From positions 19,291,036 through 19,355,035 of the forward strand of contig JAGTTD010000012.1 of the NCBI GenBank assembly GCA_018398585.1: a stretch of 64,000 nucleotides of DNA, given 5' to 3'. How positions within the stretch are numbered: the stretch's first letter is position 1; each line of letters opens with the position of its first letter. The notes below the pieces were generated by a model. That model did no database searches. It was not told the DNA's origin and saw nothing but the letters and a program-made list of their open reading frames with translations. The position numbers and the translations under genes were made by a program. Of this stretch, positions 1-11,249 are shown piece after piece. This stretch comes from Simmondsia chinensis (taxonomy: Eukaryota; Streptophyta; Magnoliopsida; Caryophyllales; Simmondsiaceae).

Positions 1-409
1 TAAAGTAAAAGGCCTGTAGATCTAAATTAAGAATTTAGATATGTAGATTTAAATTATGAATTTAAATCTATAGATTTAAAATTATGAATTTTAAATCAAA
101 CCCAGGTTTAGAATTATGAATTCTACACCCCTTCCATTGCGTATACTTTAGGGAGAATTTTTGAAATTCGTTCTAACAACCGGTATTAGGGCAAAAGGGT
201 TTATAGAGATAAACCTATTCCTGGGAACTCTCGCATGTGAAATGTCACGAAGCGTGACTCTCCAACGGGGCGCTTAGGTAGAGAGAAGAGTCTCTTAATC
301 TAAGTGCTCTAATAGGTGCTTATTGTTGTGACCATAGTTGAGAACTGTAAACCCAATAGTCAACATCATAGTTTATTTTTCCAACAAAAATTTATGTCGT
401 TTCCCAACA
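1..409 (+). repeat. 3' part of the 5' LTR
   Basis: It aligns base for base in length with 6238-6646, with scattered substitutions, and ends in CCCAACA as the 3' LTR does. It contains the same repeated words (GAATTTAGAT, GAATTTAAAT) and the GGTTTATAGAGATAAACC inverted repeat near 200-215. Confidence 0.9.
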
Positions 410-411
410 AT

Positions 412-424
412 TGGTATCAGAGCC
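412..424 (+). other. Primer-binding site, tRNA-iMet type
   Basis: TGGTATCAGAGCC starts two bases after the LTR end. It is complementary to the 3' end of plant initiator tRNA-Met, the usual primer of copia reverse transcription. The same motif follows LTR ends at 33942 and 41375 in this window. Confidence 0.88.
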
Positions 425-2128
425 AGGTTCTGATTACATTCATAATATACGTGACTAGGTATAATAGGATCGAAATAAATAGATTTGCGAATTAATAAAA
501 TAGAGATTTTATTAAAGAAGGAAAAACTTGTTTGAATTAGTGATTTAAATTGCTTAAATCATTAAAGTAATTAATTGTTAATTAGATTGTTTTAAAGCAA
601 CAATTTAAATTATTTAAATCGGTTAAAAGAGTTAATAGTTAACTAGATTATTTAAAGTATCGATTTAAATTGTTTCAATCGATTAAAAGATTTAATAGTT
701 AACTGGGTTGTTTATAGTAACGATTTAAATTGTTTAAATTGTTAATGAATTAATCGTTAATTTGGAACAATCCATAAATTTGCGATTATGTTGTTTATAT
801 AATGAGATTGTTCATTCTCCTGATTTACGAAATCGGATAAAATTAATCTAAGATTAGATTCACATATTTTTAACAATAATGGACAAAATTGGTCTAATGA
901 GATTAGATTCAATTAATTTTTTCAAAATTGGATAAAGTTGGTCCAACAAGATTAGATTCAATTATTATTTTTTAAATAAAATTTTTTATTTATTTACTCG
1001 TTTACATAACAATTATTAATTAATTTTCTTTTAGAATGAGATTCTAAATTAGATTATGAGATAATTTAAATTGTAAATCAGTGTTATTTTAAATAAAAGT
1101 TGTTTGAAATTATTTTAGAATAAGATTCTAAAATAGATTATGAAATAGTTTAGGCCTGTCTTATTTTCTAGAATAAGATTCTAAAATAGACTATAAGATA
1201 GTCTAAAGTTTATTTGATTTTTAGAATAAGATTCTAAAATAAACTATGAGATAGTCTAAGCCAAAAAAAAAAAAAAAAAGAAAAAAGATACTAATTTTAA
1301 ATAAAATTAATTTTATTGATTAATTTAATTTAAAATTAGATTCTAAAAATAGGTTATGAGATAATCTATGGTACCGTTTTTAAAAGTAAAATTAATTAAT
1401 TAATTTTATTGAATAAATTTAGAATAAGATTCTAATGCAAGATTATGAGATAATCTATATTGTAAAATAATAATATTTTTGAATTAATTAATTAATTAAT
1501 TTTGATTAATTTTAGAATGAGATTCTAAAAGGGGTTATGAGATAATCCGGGTTATAAATGCAAGTTAATTAAAAAAAAAAAACCACAAGTTATAAAAATC
1601 AAGTGGGAGCGAGGTTTCAATTGTTGTAACCTCGCGGTCTCCATTATCAGTCTAGCAATATAGTAGATCGATAGACCTCCCTGCGGAGGATGTCGGTTTG
1701 CAGATTACAGGATTAGACTTCTATTGTGATTAACCAAAGAGCAAAGAAGTGATGCGACCACGCTTCGGTGGAGTATTTCGTGTATTTGTATGGAGGTTTA
1801 AGTAATGGTTTACACTTAACTGGCATGATGCATTAGCCTCACTGAGGAGCTCTGTTGTGTCATGTTGGAGACTAAGGTAAAGTGGTAAGTTAATCATATT
1901 TAGTAAGAGTTACAAGAAAACAGGTTAATTGAGAATAATTCTCACTTGAACTCGCTTCATGCGACCCTGCTGCCAGGGGGTAGGGAGTGGTGTGTTTGGT
2001 TCATCATTGTATGCATGATAGTACAGTTTGATGAATATCCTAAATTGAAAAAAATATATATATCACTGCATTATACATGACTCATATACGGTTGTTACAC
2101 GATTGTTTGCATTTACAGTGTTTTTGAA

Positions 2129-3104
2129 ATGGCTGCGACTGGTGCTCTTCTTTCAATTCTTAAAAATAATGCCTTAATTGGACTGAATTACTTCACCTAG
2201 AAAATGAACCTAGACATAGTATTAATACATGAGGGTCATAAGTTTGTTCTCACTGAAGCTCGGCCTAAGGTGCCCGATAATAATTCTGCAGCTGCTACTA
2301 AAGAGCGTTATGAACGCTAGAATAACTAATGAGTTAGCCAGATGCTACATTTTGGCATCTTTGATCAATGTACTCAAGCATCAGATGCTTGAGATGGAAA
2401 TAGCAGCTGAGATTATCAAACACTTAAAGGAAATGTTTGGTGGTCAAGATAGGGCAGCTAGGCAAGAGCTGATGAGAAAGCTCTTGAATATGAGGATGTC
2501 AGAAGGGTCCCCAGTTCAAGAACACATCATGAAAATGATGGCGTATTTGTCCGAATTGGGGATTCTAGGTGCTAAGATTGATAGTCAGTCTCAGCAGGAC
2601 ATCATCCTCAGCTCTCTATCATGCTCTTTCACTCAGTTCAGGCTAAACTACACAATGAATAATAACGATTATTCATTACCTGAGCTGATGAAGGAGCTAT
2701 AGGTAGCAGCGGGTGTTATGCGAGCCAAGAGGAGTGTCCACTTGACTCAGGTATCAAGGGCTAGTGGGAGCAAGCAAAATAAGGGACCGACTGGAAAGAA
2801 AGGCAAAGGAAAGGTTGCTATTATAGCGGCTAATCCTAACAAGAAGCCAGCAAAAGGAAAGTGTTACTTTTACGGAAAGATAGGCCACAGGAAGAGAAAC
2901 TGTGCAAAGTACATGGCTACTCTTCCTGCAAAGACTGCTAAGCCATCTGGTGAAGGTATGATGATATCTCACTGCTTTGAGTCTTGTGTAGTTGAGAGTC
3001 CACGAGATTCCTGGTGTGTGGACTCAGGTTTAATTGACCAAGTCTGTAATGTATTACAGGGGCTTAGACCAACCAGGAGCCTATATAATGGAAGCTGTAC
3101 CTGA
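2129..3104 (+). pseudogene. Copia gag, broken
   Basis: Likely start ATG at 2129, reading MAATGALLSILK. The plant copia gag core follows, including EGSPVQEHIMKMM and the YSLPELMKEL stretch (2500-2700). At least three in-frame stops interrupt it: near 2200, where Trp is expected (TAG), near 2319, and at 2701. A zinc knuckle at 2859-2900 reads CYFYGKIGHRKRNC; its second Cys has become Tyr, so metal binding should be lost. Basic residues before the knuckle fit nucleic-acid binding. A sister copy lies at 19976. Gag would form the particle that packages element RNA; this copy cannot make the full protein. Confidence 0.85.
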
Positions 3105-3462
3105 TAGCTGAATGCAGTACAAGAGTAGCAGTAGTGGGTGCTAATAGCTTAGATTTTAGTGTGAGAATTTCATTTTTGCTTTTTTGAATTTTTTATTATT
3201 TGTATCTGCATTGGACAAGAATTTCATTTATGACCAATTGTTATTTGGCTTGAATATGGTTGTAAACCTTTATTTCAAGAAATAAAATGTTTATTCGTTT
3301 ATGATTTATTCATGTTGTTTTCCTGTTCAGAAATCATCTTAGAAGTGAACAATGCGAAATACTTAGAGAAGAATTTTGCAAGAAAATTACAAAAGCAAAA
3401 ATAAAATGGCATTAAAAGAAAATGACACTTATTCTGAATAGCTAGACACAACTCAAGACATA
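3105..3462 (+). other. Deleted copia internal region
   Basis: No protease, and no integrase core, could be read here. The sequence goes from the start of the protease or pre-integrase zone (SWCVDSG near 3010) to a hinge before RT. I read this as an internal deletion of 2-3 kb compared with full-length copia elements. Confidence 0.55.
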
Positions 3463-4386
3463 GTGGGTGCATTAGATGCACCTACTAATAGGAACGAGAA
3501 TGTTCCAGGTACACGAGAGCTTAGGTGTGGTGGGAGGATTGTCATAACACCTGACAGGTTGATAAGGGGAGCCTTAGTAGTTGACCGTGGTATTGAATTT
3601 GATCCCTTTAGCCACAATGAAGCAATCAAGTGTTACAGTTTTGTGCAATTGGTTGATCGAGCCATGCGTGTACATCGATATTAAAAGAAAGTAATGACTT
3701 TCTTAGTATTATATGTCAATGATATACTACTCATTAAGAATGATGTAGGGGTGTCATTAGCTGTAAAGGTTTGGTTGTCAGGATAGCTTGATATGAAGGA
3801 CATAGGAGAAGCCAACTTTATTCTTAGGATTAAGCTTCTGCAATGTCATGAAAGTAGGACGTTGGGTCTCTCACCAGCCACTTATAGTGACAAGACATTG
3901 TCAAGGTATAGCATGGAGTCCCTCTTTCTTTTGATTAGTGTTTTAGAACACCTCAAGAGGAGGGCCAATTGAGAAATATTCCAGATTTTTTGGCAGTGGG
4001 AGGCCTTAGGTATGCCATATTATGAACAAGACCTAATGTCTGCTATGCTGTAGTATAGTAAGCGGGTGTCAGTCTAAACAAGGTCCAATAGACTAGGTGG
4101 CAGTGAAGTGTTTTCTCTAGTTCTTATATTGATCTTTCAAAGTGATGAGCTGAATCCAGTTGGTGGTACTAATTTAAGACTTCCAGTCAAATTAAAGTGA
4201 TAGACGTTCGATGTCTGGGCATGACTTTACCCTTGGAGTGGGAGCCATTAATGAGAGGAATGTCAAGCAGTATTGTACTGCTGACTTTACAATAGAGTAA
4301 TTGAGCTCACTAAGGGTTAGACTCAGTAGATCTTTGATTCAAACTTAAAAAAAGTGAGTATGGACTTTGTCGTAAATTGGATTTAG
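3463..4386 (+). pseudogene. Copia RT and RNase H remnant
   Basis: Frames around 3463-3640 resemble the linker ahead of copia RT (a GGRIV-PDR stretch, then a DP-S-NEAIK stretch). At 3712-3723 the catalytic RT box reads YVND instead of YVDD, followed by ILLIKNDVG and a MKDIGEANFILRI stretch. Pieces of the connection and RNase H region can be seen in shifting frames up to the polypurine tract. Stops and frameshifts are frequent. Reverse transcription would need the lost Asp, so this pol is inactive. Confidence 0.8.
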
Positions 4387-4400
4387 GACAAGTGGGAGAT
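4387..4400 (+). other. Polypurine tract
   Basis: GACAAGTGGGAGAT lies directly before the TGTTAGGAAC start of the 3' LTR. This is the usual plus-strand priming site of copia elements. Confidence 0.8.
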
Positions 4401-6646
4401 TGTTAGGAACAGTGTCCTGAAATCCAAATTTATTCCAGATATATTATTTAATTAATAAATAAAATTAAAGTCCAAGTCATTTCCTAGTTAAATTTGTGTA
4501 AGCGAGCATTTATACTGCAAGTGATTTTCTTTTGGGAGACATCCATGAGATGGGTGTAGTCCTTAAACTACAATTTACATGTTTGTTCTAAGTGGTTTAT
4601 AAGACTAAGCCACAGATAGACTTGGAACAAATGGTATGGATTGTTGTTTGAAAGACTCGTGGTCGAAGACAAGCTTGGACCACTTGTATGTTAAGGCTAT
4701 AATGTGTCACTTTAGATGACTTGTCTTGGTCATATGGATGGAGATCCAAAAGTGTTAAGTTAGTGCGTTTAACAAGATTGACACGGTGAGTTGGACCCTG
4801 TGGATTACTTACTTCTAGACTACTATCGGAGATGAGTGATTCATATTGTACTGTTGAACGACTACTCTAAATCCTGAAGGTATTCTGGACTTGTGCATGA
4901 ACCGTTAGTTACTTTGGTATACTGTAAGTAAGGTCTAAAGGTATGACTAAATTCTCACGTACACTGGGAAGCGGCATGAAGTGTGATAAGGATCATTTAT
5001 TGAATAGGGAATCTATAGTCTCTTATGAGATACAAATGTCCCCTTAGTTGATTCGCAAATATTTGAATAGTTCGAAAACTTTAGCAAAAATATTCCAAGT
5101 GTTTGACATTTGGAGTTTATACTATGAATATGTTCAAGTATAAATAAATTATTCAGTAAAGAGCAAGTCGGTAACTAATGAAGAAGCTGTGAGAAGGATA
5201 ATGGTAGTGGTTATATTTATTCTTTATCATAGACATCTAGTGGAGGGGATTATTGTCATCAATACAGTTTATTAGGGAGATTTCAAATAAATGGTTTAAC
5301 TCTGGAGTGCGGTAAGACTTATTTAGTGGAATTAAATCTCATTAAATGGTAATTAAATTATTTCATGAGATGATTAATTTGACCCATTTGGAGCTAGATT
5401 TAAATTGTCCCTGAGGTCCCTAAGCAAGTCTCTGTATTTATTGCCATTAGAAAAATATTAAAAAAATCATGAGACTAATTATTTATCCATGAGATGGGTA
5501 AATTTAATTTTGTCAAATATTATTCATGAGATAAATAAAAGTTAAAAATTATAAAATAAAATATATTTGGAAAGTTAAAATTCATAAGATGAATTTTTAC
5601 ATGTGGGAACAAAAGGAAAAAAAAAAAACGAAAATCGCGTACAGGGGTCACAGTCTGTGTGACCTGAATCGGACGAACCAGGGCGTGATAGTCACTCCTT
5701 GACGATCCACGTGCCATAAAGAAGGCCAATCACAGCCCGCCATGTGGCACGCTAAATCAAAACAGGGCATGGGTTTTTTGGTTGTGAAGCGCAGCGTTTT
5801 GAGTTGTTTTCTAAATGAAACGACGCGTTTTGTTTTAAACTCCACATCAAAAAATTGACAGTTTTTTTGTTCCGGTAGCCTACTATAAATAGAGGTACCT
5901 ATTGCAGAGGTTTGGCATTCAGTGAAACAAATTATTTTGAGTTTCTAAAAATTATTTCGGAGACCTAATTGGAGAGACAAATTTCCATTGAAATTTTTCT
6001 TTCCTCAATTTAATATTTTTCGGAGCCCACCCTCTGGGCAATTCTAGGTCATTGCATAGAACATCGCGGGGTCTCAATTTTGGTATTCTTTTAAAGAGTG
6101 TTATTTCTTTCTGATATTATTATATTGGAGCAATACCAGGTATATTTTCTTTCCCTCTTCTTTTAGTTTTCGTTTTTCTATTTATTTACAGTATTCATTA
6201 TTACACCTGTTTAAGTTTATGTATTATTATGAATGTATTAGAGTAAAAGGCCTGTAGATCTAAATTAAGAATTTAGATATGTAGATTTAAATTATGAATT
6301 TAAATATGTAGATTTAAAATTAGAAATTTTAAATCAAACCCAGGTTTAGAATTATGAATTCTAAACCCCTTCCGCTACGTATACTTTAGGGAGAATTTTT
6401 AAAATTCTTCCCAACAACCGGTATTAGGGCAAAGGGTTTATAGAGATAAACCTATTCCTAGGAACTCTCACACGTGAGATATCACGAAGCGTGACTCTCC
6501 AACCGGGGGCTTAGGTAGAGAGAAGAGTCTCCTACTCTAAGTGCTCTAATAGGTGCCTATTGTTGTGACCATAGTTGAGAACTGTGAACCCAATAGTCGG
6601 CATTAGAGTTTATTATTCCAACAAAAATTTATATCGTTTCCCAACA
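4401..6646 (+). repeat. 3' LTR, family A (2246 bp)
   Basis: It begins TGTTAGGAAC and ends CCCAACA, so the ends are TG...CA and form a short inverted repeat. A related solo copy of 2252 bp lies at 11250-13501. U3 carries several near-palindromic motifs of the type ATTCATGAGATGAAT (about 5466, 5485, 5521, 5580), then a GC-richer block with a G-box and CCAAT, then a TATA box. The length is large for copia, though long LTRs are known in some plant lineages. Confidence 0.88.
5708..5891 (+). promoter_or_regulatory. LTR promoter: G-box, CCAAT and TATA
   Basis: CACGTG at 5708-5713 and CCAAT at 5726-5730 lie in a GC-rich block inside an AT-rich LTR, and TATAAATA at 5884-5891 marks the likely core promoter. 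The related solo LTR has CACGTG at 12602-12607 and TATAAATA at 12759-12766 in the same order. Function is inferred from position and motif only. Confidence 0.55.
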
Positions 6647-7732
6647 CGTATGAACCTGACCCGCACCAGTCCAAACTCCAGTCCAACATGCAGCATCAGC
6701 CCAGCGTAAGCCCACCATCGTCCTCAAAAGCCGCCCCGGACCAAATCACAGCCTCGCTAGGCCCACCGTCATTTTCGACCTCCAGATTTGTCCCATTCAA
6801 TGCAGGCCCATCAACCTCAGCCCACGCTTATCACCAAGCTCACCCGTGACCAAACGCCAGGCCCACTTGCATCCTCCTAAGTCCAAGTCCACACCAGTAC
6901 ACATAAGGTTCAACGAAAGGGAAAGTCGGTTTGGAGAGGAGGATATTTGTTTTGGGGGGTTATGGGGAGACTCGATTTTCGGGAGTTCGGCAGCACCGCC
7001 TGACTCAATTCTCTCTTTTTATTCTTTTTAATTTTACTTTTCGTTAAGTTGGAATGAGAGCGAAATTAGCGTGAAGACTGACATGAGTTTGTTCGTGTCC
7101 TCCTTCACCGGTTAATCATTGATGGAGAGCTAACTTGCTCTCTAGGGTTAGATGAAGTCTTAGTCTCTTTACTTTTGTACTACTTTTAATTTGGGTTAAT
7201 TTGATTGTTTACATGAATTGCTTGGTTGAGATAAATACTTTTAAGTATTGTGTTTTTTATCGTTTATTCAATTGATATGATTATTGTGTTTGCAACCTTT
7301 GATCATTGATGTTGGTATTTTTAAATTAATTCTTTATGCTTATAGCCTTAGGATTAATCAATTAAGTAATAGTATTCACCGAGTTGTTAATTTAAGCTTA
7401 TCTTCTCTATGCTTTAGTTAGGTAGGGTCAATACGTGATAATCAATAATACGTTAGGTTGAGTCTATTTTCCTTATGCTTTAGTTAGATAGGGTCAATAC
7501 GCAATACTAACAACATTACCTTAGTAGGTTGAAGCTTGTAGCCTAAACCACTATCCGTGTGACAATTAATAATCCCAATTTAAGAGTTAACGCAAGAATA
7601 ATTAGCTATGATAGATTCAAAACCTTAGGTTCCAATTTAATACACTCTCTCGCCCTACACTTCAATTTATATGTGTTTAGTAGATAGGGTTTAATATTAA
7701 ATTTTGATTGACGTAGAAAAACACATCAGATA
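6647..7732. other. Unassigned sequence between the copia LTR and the gypsy fragment
   Basis: 6650-7010 is unusually C-rich and GC-rich for the window, rich in CCCA/GCCC words, and holds a short open frame (6846-7031) that I do not recognise. 7040-7730 is AT-rich and has a repeated phrase (TATGCTTTAGTTAG-TAGGGTCAATACG at about 7410 and 7477). No protein motif or LTR boundary was found. It may be a leader of a truncated retroelement. Confidence 0.35.
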
Positions 7733-8691
7733 TCATGGTCAAATCAAAATTCCCAAGTTAAACACTTGGAAGATTTGAGGAGTGTGTTCTTTAGAATAAG
7801 GGCTCACAATTTTAAGACGAATCCAATGAAATGCGCTTTTGGCGTCCAAGCTTGAAACTTTTCTGGGTTTTCTGGTAGACCAATGGGGCTTCAAGGTGGA
7901 TATTAATAAGATAAAGGCAATCCAAATGGCTAAGCTGCCTTCAAACAAAAAGGAGCTTCAACACTTCTTTGAGTAGGTTAACATCCCAAGACGTTTTATC
8001 TCGAATGTTGCTGGAATAACCAGGGTCTTCTTTCTGCTGCTGAAGCTCAATTCTAAGAAGGACTTCAAGTGGGGGGAGTCACATCAAACAGCATTCGAGG
8101 CCATCAAGGGGTACTTGATTAGGCAGCCAGTACTAGTTCCACCAAAGTAGGGAAGCCTTTGAAGATCTATGTCTTTGCTTCAAAGGATTCTATTGGTTGT
8201 TTGCTTGTAGAGAACATTGAGCAAGGTTTTGAACAAGCTGTGCTCTACCTTAGCCGTTGCCTAAATGAATGTGAAATAAAGTATTCCTTAATTGAAAAAC
8301 TCTGTCTATCTTTGTTATACGCATCATCAAAATAAATACATTATTTCTTAGCATTTACTATATATGTGGTAGCCCTGACAAATGTCCTTAAATATATGCT
8401 AGATAGACCTTTTCTCGAAGGGAGATTAAATAAGTGAAGTGTAGCTCTACTTCAATTTGAGCTGATAAATGTGTCACAAAAGTCAGTAAAGGGGCAAGAC
8501 CTAGTCGACTTTTTAGCTGACCATCCAAATATCCAGATCGGCTTAGGCAGTGTGCCAGAATGCCTTCTAGTGGTAGAATTAGCTCATTGGAAACTATTAT
8601 TCGATGAATCAAGGACCAGTTCTAGTGTTGGAGTTGGAATTGTGATAGAATCCCTTAAGGGAAGCATCACTAAGTTGGCTGTCAGCTTGGG
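7733..8691 (+). pseudogene. Ty3/gypsy RT C-terminus and RNase H, decayed
   Basis: Reading begins inside RT just after the catalytic box: NPMKCAF near 7825, then FLVDQWGFKVDINKIKAIQ. The thumb and RNase H follow: FKWGESHQTAFEAIKGYL, then LSRCLNE and IKYSLIEKL. Several stops and frameshifts break it. The end of this stretch (from 8467) carries GQDLVDFLADHP, the link to a second RNase H. Domain order RT-RNase H-second RNase H-integrase is that of the Tat branch of plant gypsy. The 5' part (gag, protease, most of RT) is absent. Confidence 0.83.
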
Positions 8692-8694
8692 AAA

Positions 8695-9827
8695 TTCTTA
8701 AGCGAATATGTTTAATTCTATGATAGTCAATTGTTATCATGAGATGAAAATCAGATTTAACCCATTTGGAGCTAGAGTTAGATTGTCCTTGAGGTCCCTT
8801 TGCAAGCTTTAACTTAAGCACTGTTTAAAAATATTTAAATTAAATTAATGGGATGAATTATTTATTCATGAGATGAATAAATTAATTTTACTAAACATAA
8901 TTCATAAGATGAAAAAAATTAATTTTACAAAATAATATTCATGAGATGTATTTTATACATGTGAAAATTTAAACAAAATAAAATAAAAATAAAAACAAAA
9001 AAAGAGCTAAATATTTGCACAGCCCCGGACGTGCATCACATGCATGGGGCACACAGTGACGCAAGGATGCGCCCGCCTCAATTTAAAAAAAAAAAAAAAG
9101 CCACTAGCAATCCCCGCCTCATGGCGCGGGCCAATGAGGGACTGACACGTGTCCGTCTACACTGGGCAGGCAAGTTTGTTATCCGCATCATTTGACACTG
9201 ATGAATTGTAGCGCGACACATGTTATTTTTTTATTATTATTATTTTTATCAATGCGCAACGGTTTTTGAGCCATGCAGAATTATTAAGTTTTGTTTTGGT
9301 TTTAGGATTTGGAACCAGGTTTTCTCCCATAATGAAAAACCTAAAAATATTTTAGGATTTTTCTAAATTAATGTTTTGCATAATATTTCTGAAAAATTAT
9401 TTTTCAGAAAGATTAAAAGGAAAAATTTTGTTCCAAAATTTTTCCGAAATTAAAATTTTGGGAGTCCATACTCCAGTGCTGATAGAGGTCATTGAGGAGA
9501 AGATCATGAGGTGTCAAGAAGCTTTCTTATTCCAATTTTAGATCTACAAATTTGGAATTTGAATTTGCACTTCAGGTATGTCTAAATTAAGTATTTGATA
9601 CTTAATTTGCATTTTCATTTATTTCATTTATTCTACGTACTATGTTTATACATGTTTTATTTGATGTTTTGTTTGCTATATTATGAACCCATTAGAATAA
9701 GATCTAGGTCTAATTAAATAGTTTAATTAGATCAGGGCATTAAATTTAAAATTAAGAATTTTAAATTGGTTTTCCGCTGTGCTCGCTCTAGCCGTTTAAA
9801 AAAAAATTTTGAAATACGTTCCCATCA
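8695..9827 (+). repeat. Family B LTR fragment inside the gypsy element
   Basis: It matches the reverse complement of part of the solo LTR at 54761-56769 and the fragment at 40905-41372. Its right end, GAAATACGTTCCCATCA, matches the LTR end GAAATATGTTCCCAACA at 41372. The 5' part of the LTR is missing. It carries three ATTCATGAGATG-type motifs about 37 bp apart (8864, 8900, 8937). About 225 bp of gypsy sequence occurs on both sides (see next entry). Confidence 0.78.
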
Positions 9828-10492
9828 AGTATATGTGTCACAAAAGTCAACAAAAAGGCAAGCCCTACCAAACTTTTTAGCTGATCATCCAAATATTCAA
9901 GCAGGCTTAGGTAATGAGCTAGAACACCTTCTAGCTGTAGAGCTAGTTCCCTTGAAGTTATTCTTCTACAAATTAAGGACCAGCTCTAGTGCTGGAGTGG
10001 GAATTGTGATAGAATCCCCTAAGGGAATCACCACTAAGTCGGCGGTCACCTTGGTGGGCAGATACTCCAATAACATGGCTGAGTATGAGGCTCTATTAAT
10101 TGGTCTCCGGACTCTATTAGAAATGCAGGTCCTCAATGTTCTTGTCAAAGGGGATTCGCAATTGGTGATTTGCCAAGTAAATGGGGTGTTCTAGTTTCTC
10201 AGTGATACCTCTAATCTATATATATATATCAATTGTACCCAAGCTGTTGAGTAAATTTAATGAGGTGCAGTTCGAGCACATCCCCAGGGAAAAAAATAAA
10301 GTAGCCAATGACTTGGTTCAGTTGGTATCTGGGTATAAATTACCTAGAACTTGGCATGAAGAGACTATGGTCATTAAAACTAAGGCTTTGGACCATGAGA
10401 TCAAGTATACTGAGCCCTTCGAAGGTGTGCCAAATGAATGTTTGGAGTACTATGAGGCACATCAGACTGTCCTAAGTCAACAAGAGGACTAG
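9828..10492 (+). pseudogene. Second copy of the gypsy RNase H linker plus archaeal-type RNase H
   Basis: 9828-10050 repeats the same gypsy segment found at 8467-8691, diverged. It then continues with YSNNMAEYEALLIGLRTL and VKGDSQLVICQVNG, the signature of the extra RNase H domain of Tat elements, and EHIPREKNKVANDLVQL at 10276. A TA-rich insertion and frameshift near 10200 separate the two open parts (9766-10194 and 10181-10492). The domain would remove RNA from the RNA:DNA hybrid during replication. It is not usable here. Confidence 0.8.
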
Positions 10493-10497
10493 ATTAA

Positions 10498-11249
10498 GGC
10501 TTTGATGTATTACTTCAATAACCCTCAAAATTACATTAAGGACAGAAGGATGGAAATGAAAGCTCATAGATTCCACTTAGATGGCAGTTTGGAGAATCAT
10601 ATAAAAGGGACGCTATTGGAGTGCTTCTCAAGTGTCTTGACTTGTACGAAGCAATCCTAGTAATGGTAGGAGCCCATGAGGGTATCTGCGGATCCCATCT
10701 AGCTGGCAATAAAATGCACTGGCTCATCAAGCGTTATGGCTACTATTGACCATCCATGATGGAAGATTGCATAAGCGCCAAGGGATGTAGAGCATGCCAG
10801 AGACATGGACATGTACCTAGGATCCCTGCTGCTGAAATGCATGCCATTAATAAGCCATGGCCATTTAGGGGCTGGGCAATGGGCATTATAGGGGAGATTA
10901 ACCCCTCTTTTAGTAAGCAACATTCTTATATTCTCGTGGCCACTAATTACTTCACAAAATGGCTGGAAGCTAAACCATATAGGAACATCAATTAGCAAGA
11001 TGTGATTGATTTCATCAAAGAATATATCCTATGTAGGTTTGGTGTTATAGAAACCATCACAGTGGATCAATCTAGAGTGTTTGATGGAGCTAAGGTGAAC
11101 GAGTTTACCAAGAGCATTAATATAGAAATCCTGAACTCAACGCCCTATCACGCTCAAGCTAATGGCCAGGCAGAGTCAACTTATAAGATTCTAAAAGCCA
11201 ACATCGAGAAGATGATTAAGGACAACCCCAGAGAGTGGCATGAGTTGCT
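10498..11249 (+). pseudogene. Gypsy integrase, N-terminal part, interrupted by a solo LTR
   Basis: An H2C2 zinc finger can be read (HEGICGSHLAG near 10675, CRACQRHG at 10791). The catalytic core follows with KPWPFRGWAMG and YFTKWLEAKP. The first catalytic Asp is replaced by Asn (codon 10945-10947, ATNYF instead of ATDYF). The second Asp (VDQS) and the Glu (NGQAEST) remain. A stop lies near 10993. At 11249 the frame is cut by the solo LTR and resumes at 13502. This enzyme would insert element DNA into the host genome. Confidence 0.85.

Larger units (their letters stand above)
1..6646 (+). mobile_element. Ty1/copia LTR retrotransposon, 5' end cut by window edge, decayed
   Basis: The window opens inside the 5' LTR; bases 1-409 match 6238-6646, the end of the 3' LTR. 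In order follow a primer-binding site at 412, a long AT-rich leader, a broken gag, a deleted pol remnant, a polypurine tract at 4387 and a 2246-bp 3' LTR. The internal part is only about 4 kb and lacks most of protease, integrase and RT, so the copy cannot move by itself. The LTRs differ at scattered positions, which suggests an old insertion. Order gag-RT-RNase H and the motifs place it in copia. Confidence 0.88.

Noticed and set aside
10699..10998. Minus-strand ORF of 99 codons
   Set aside because: It is antisense to the gypsy integrase, which has clear motifs in sense.
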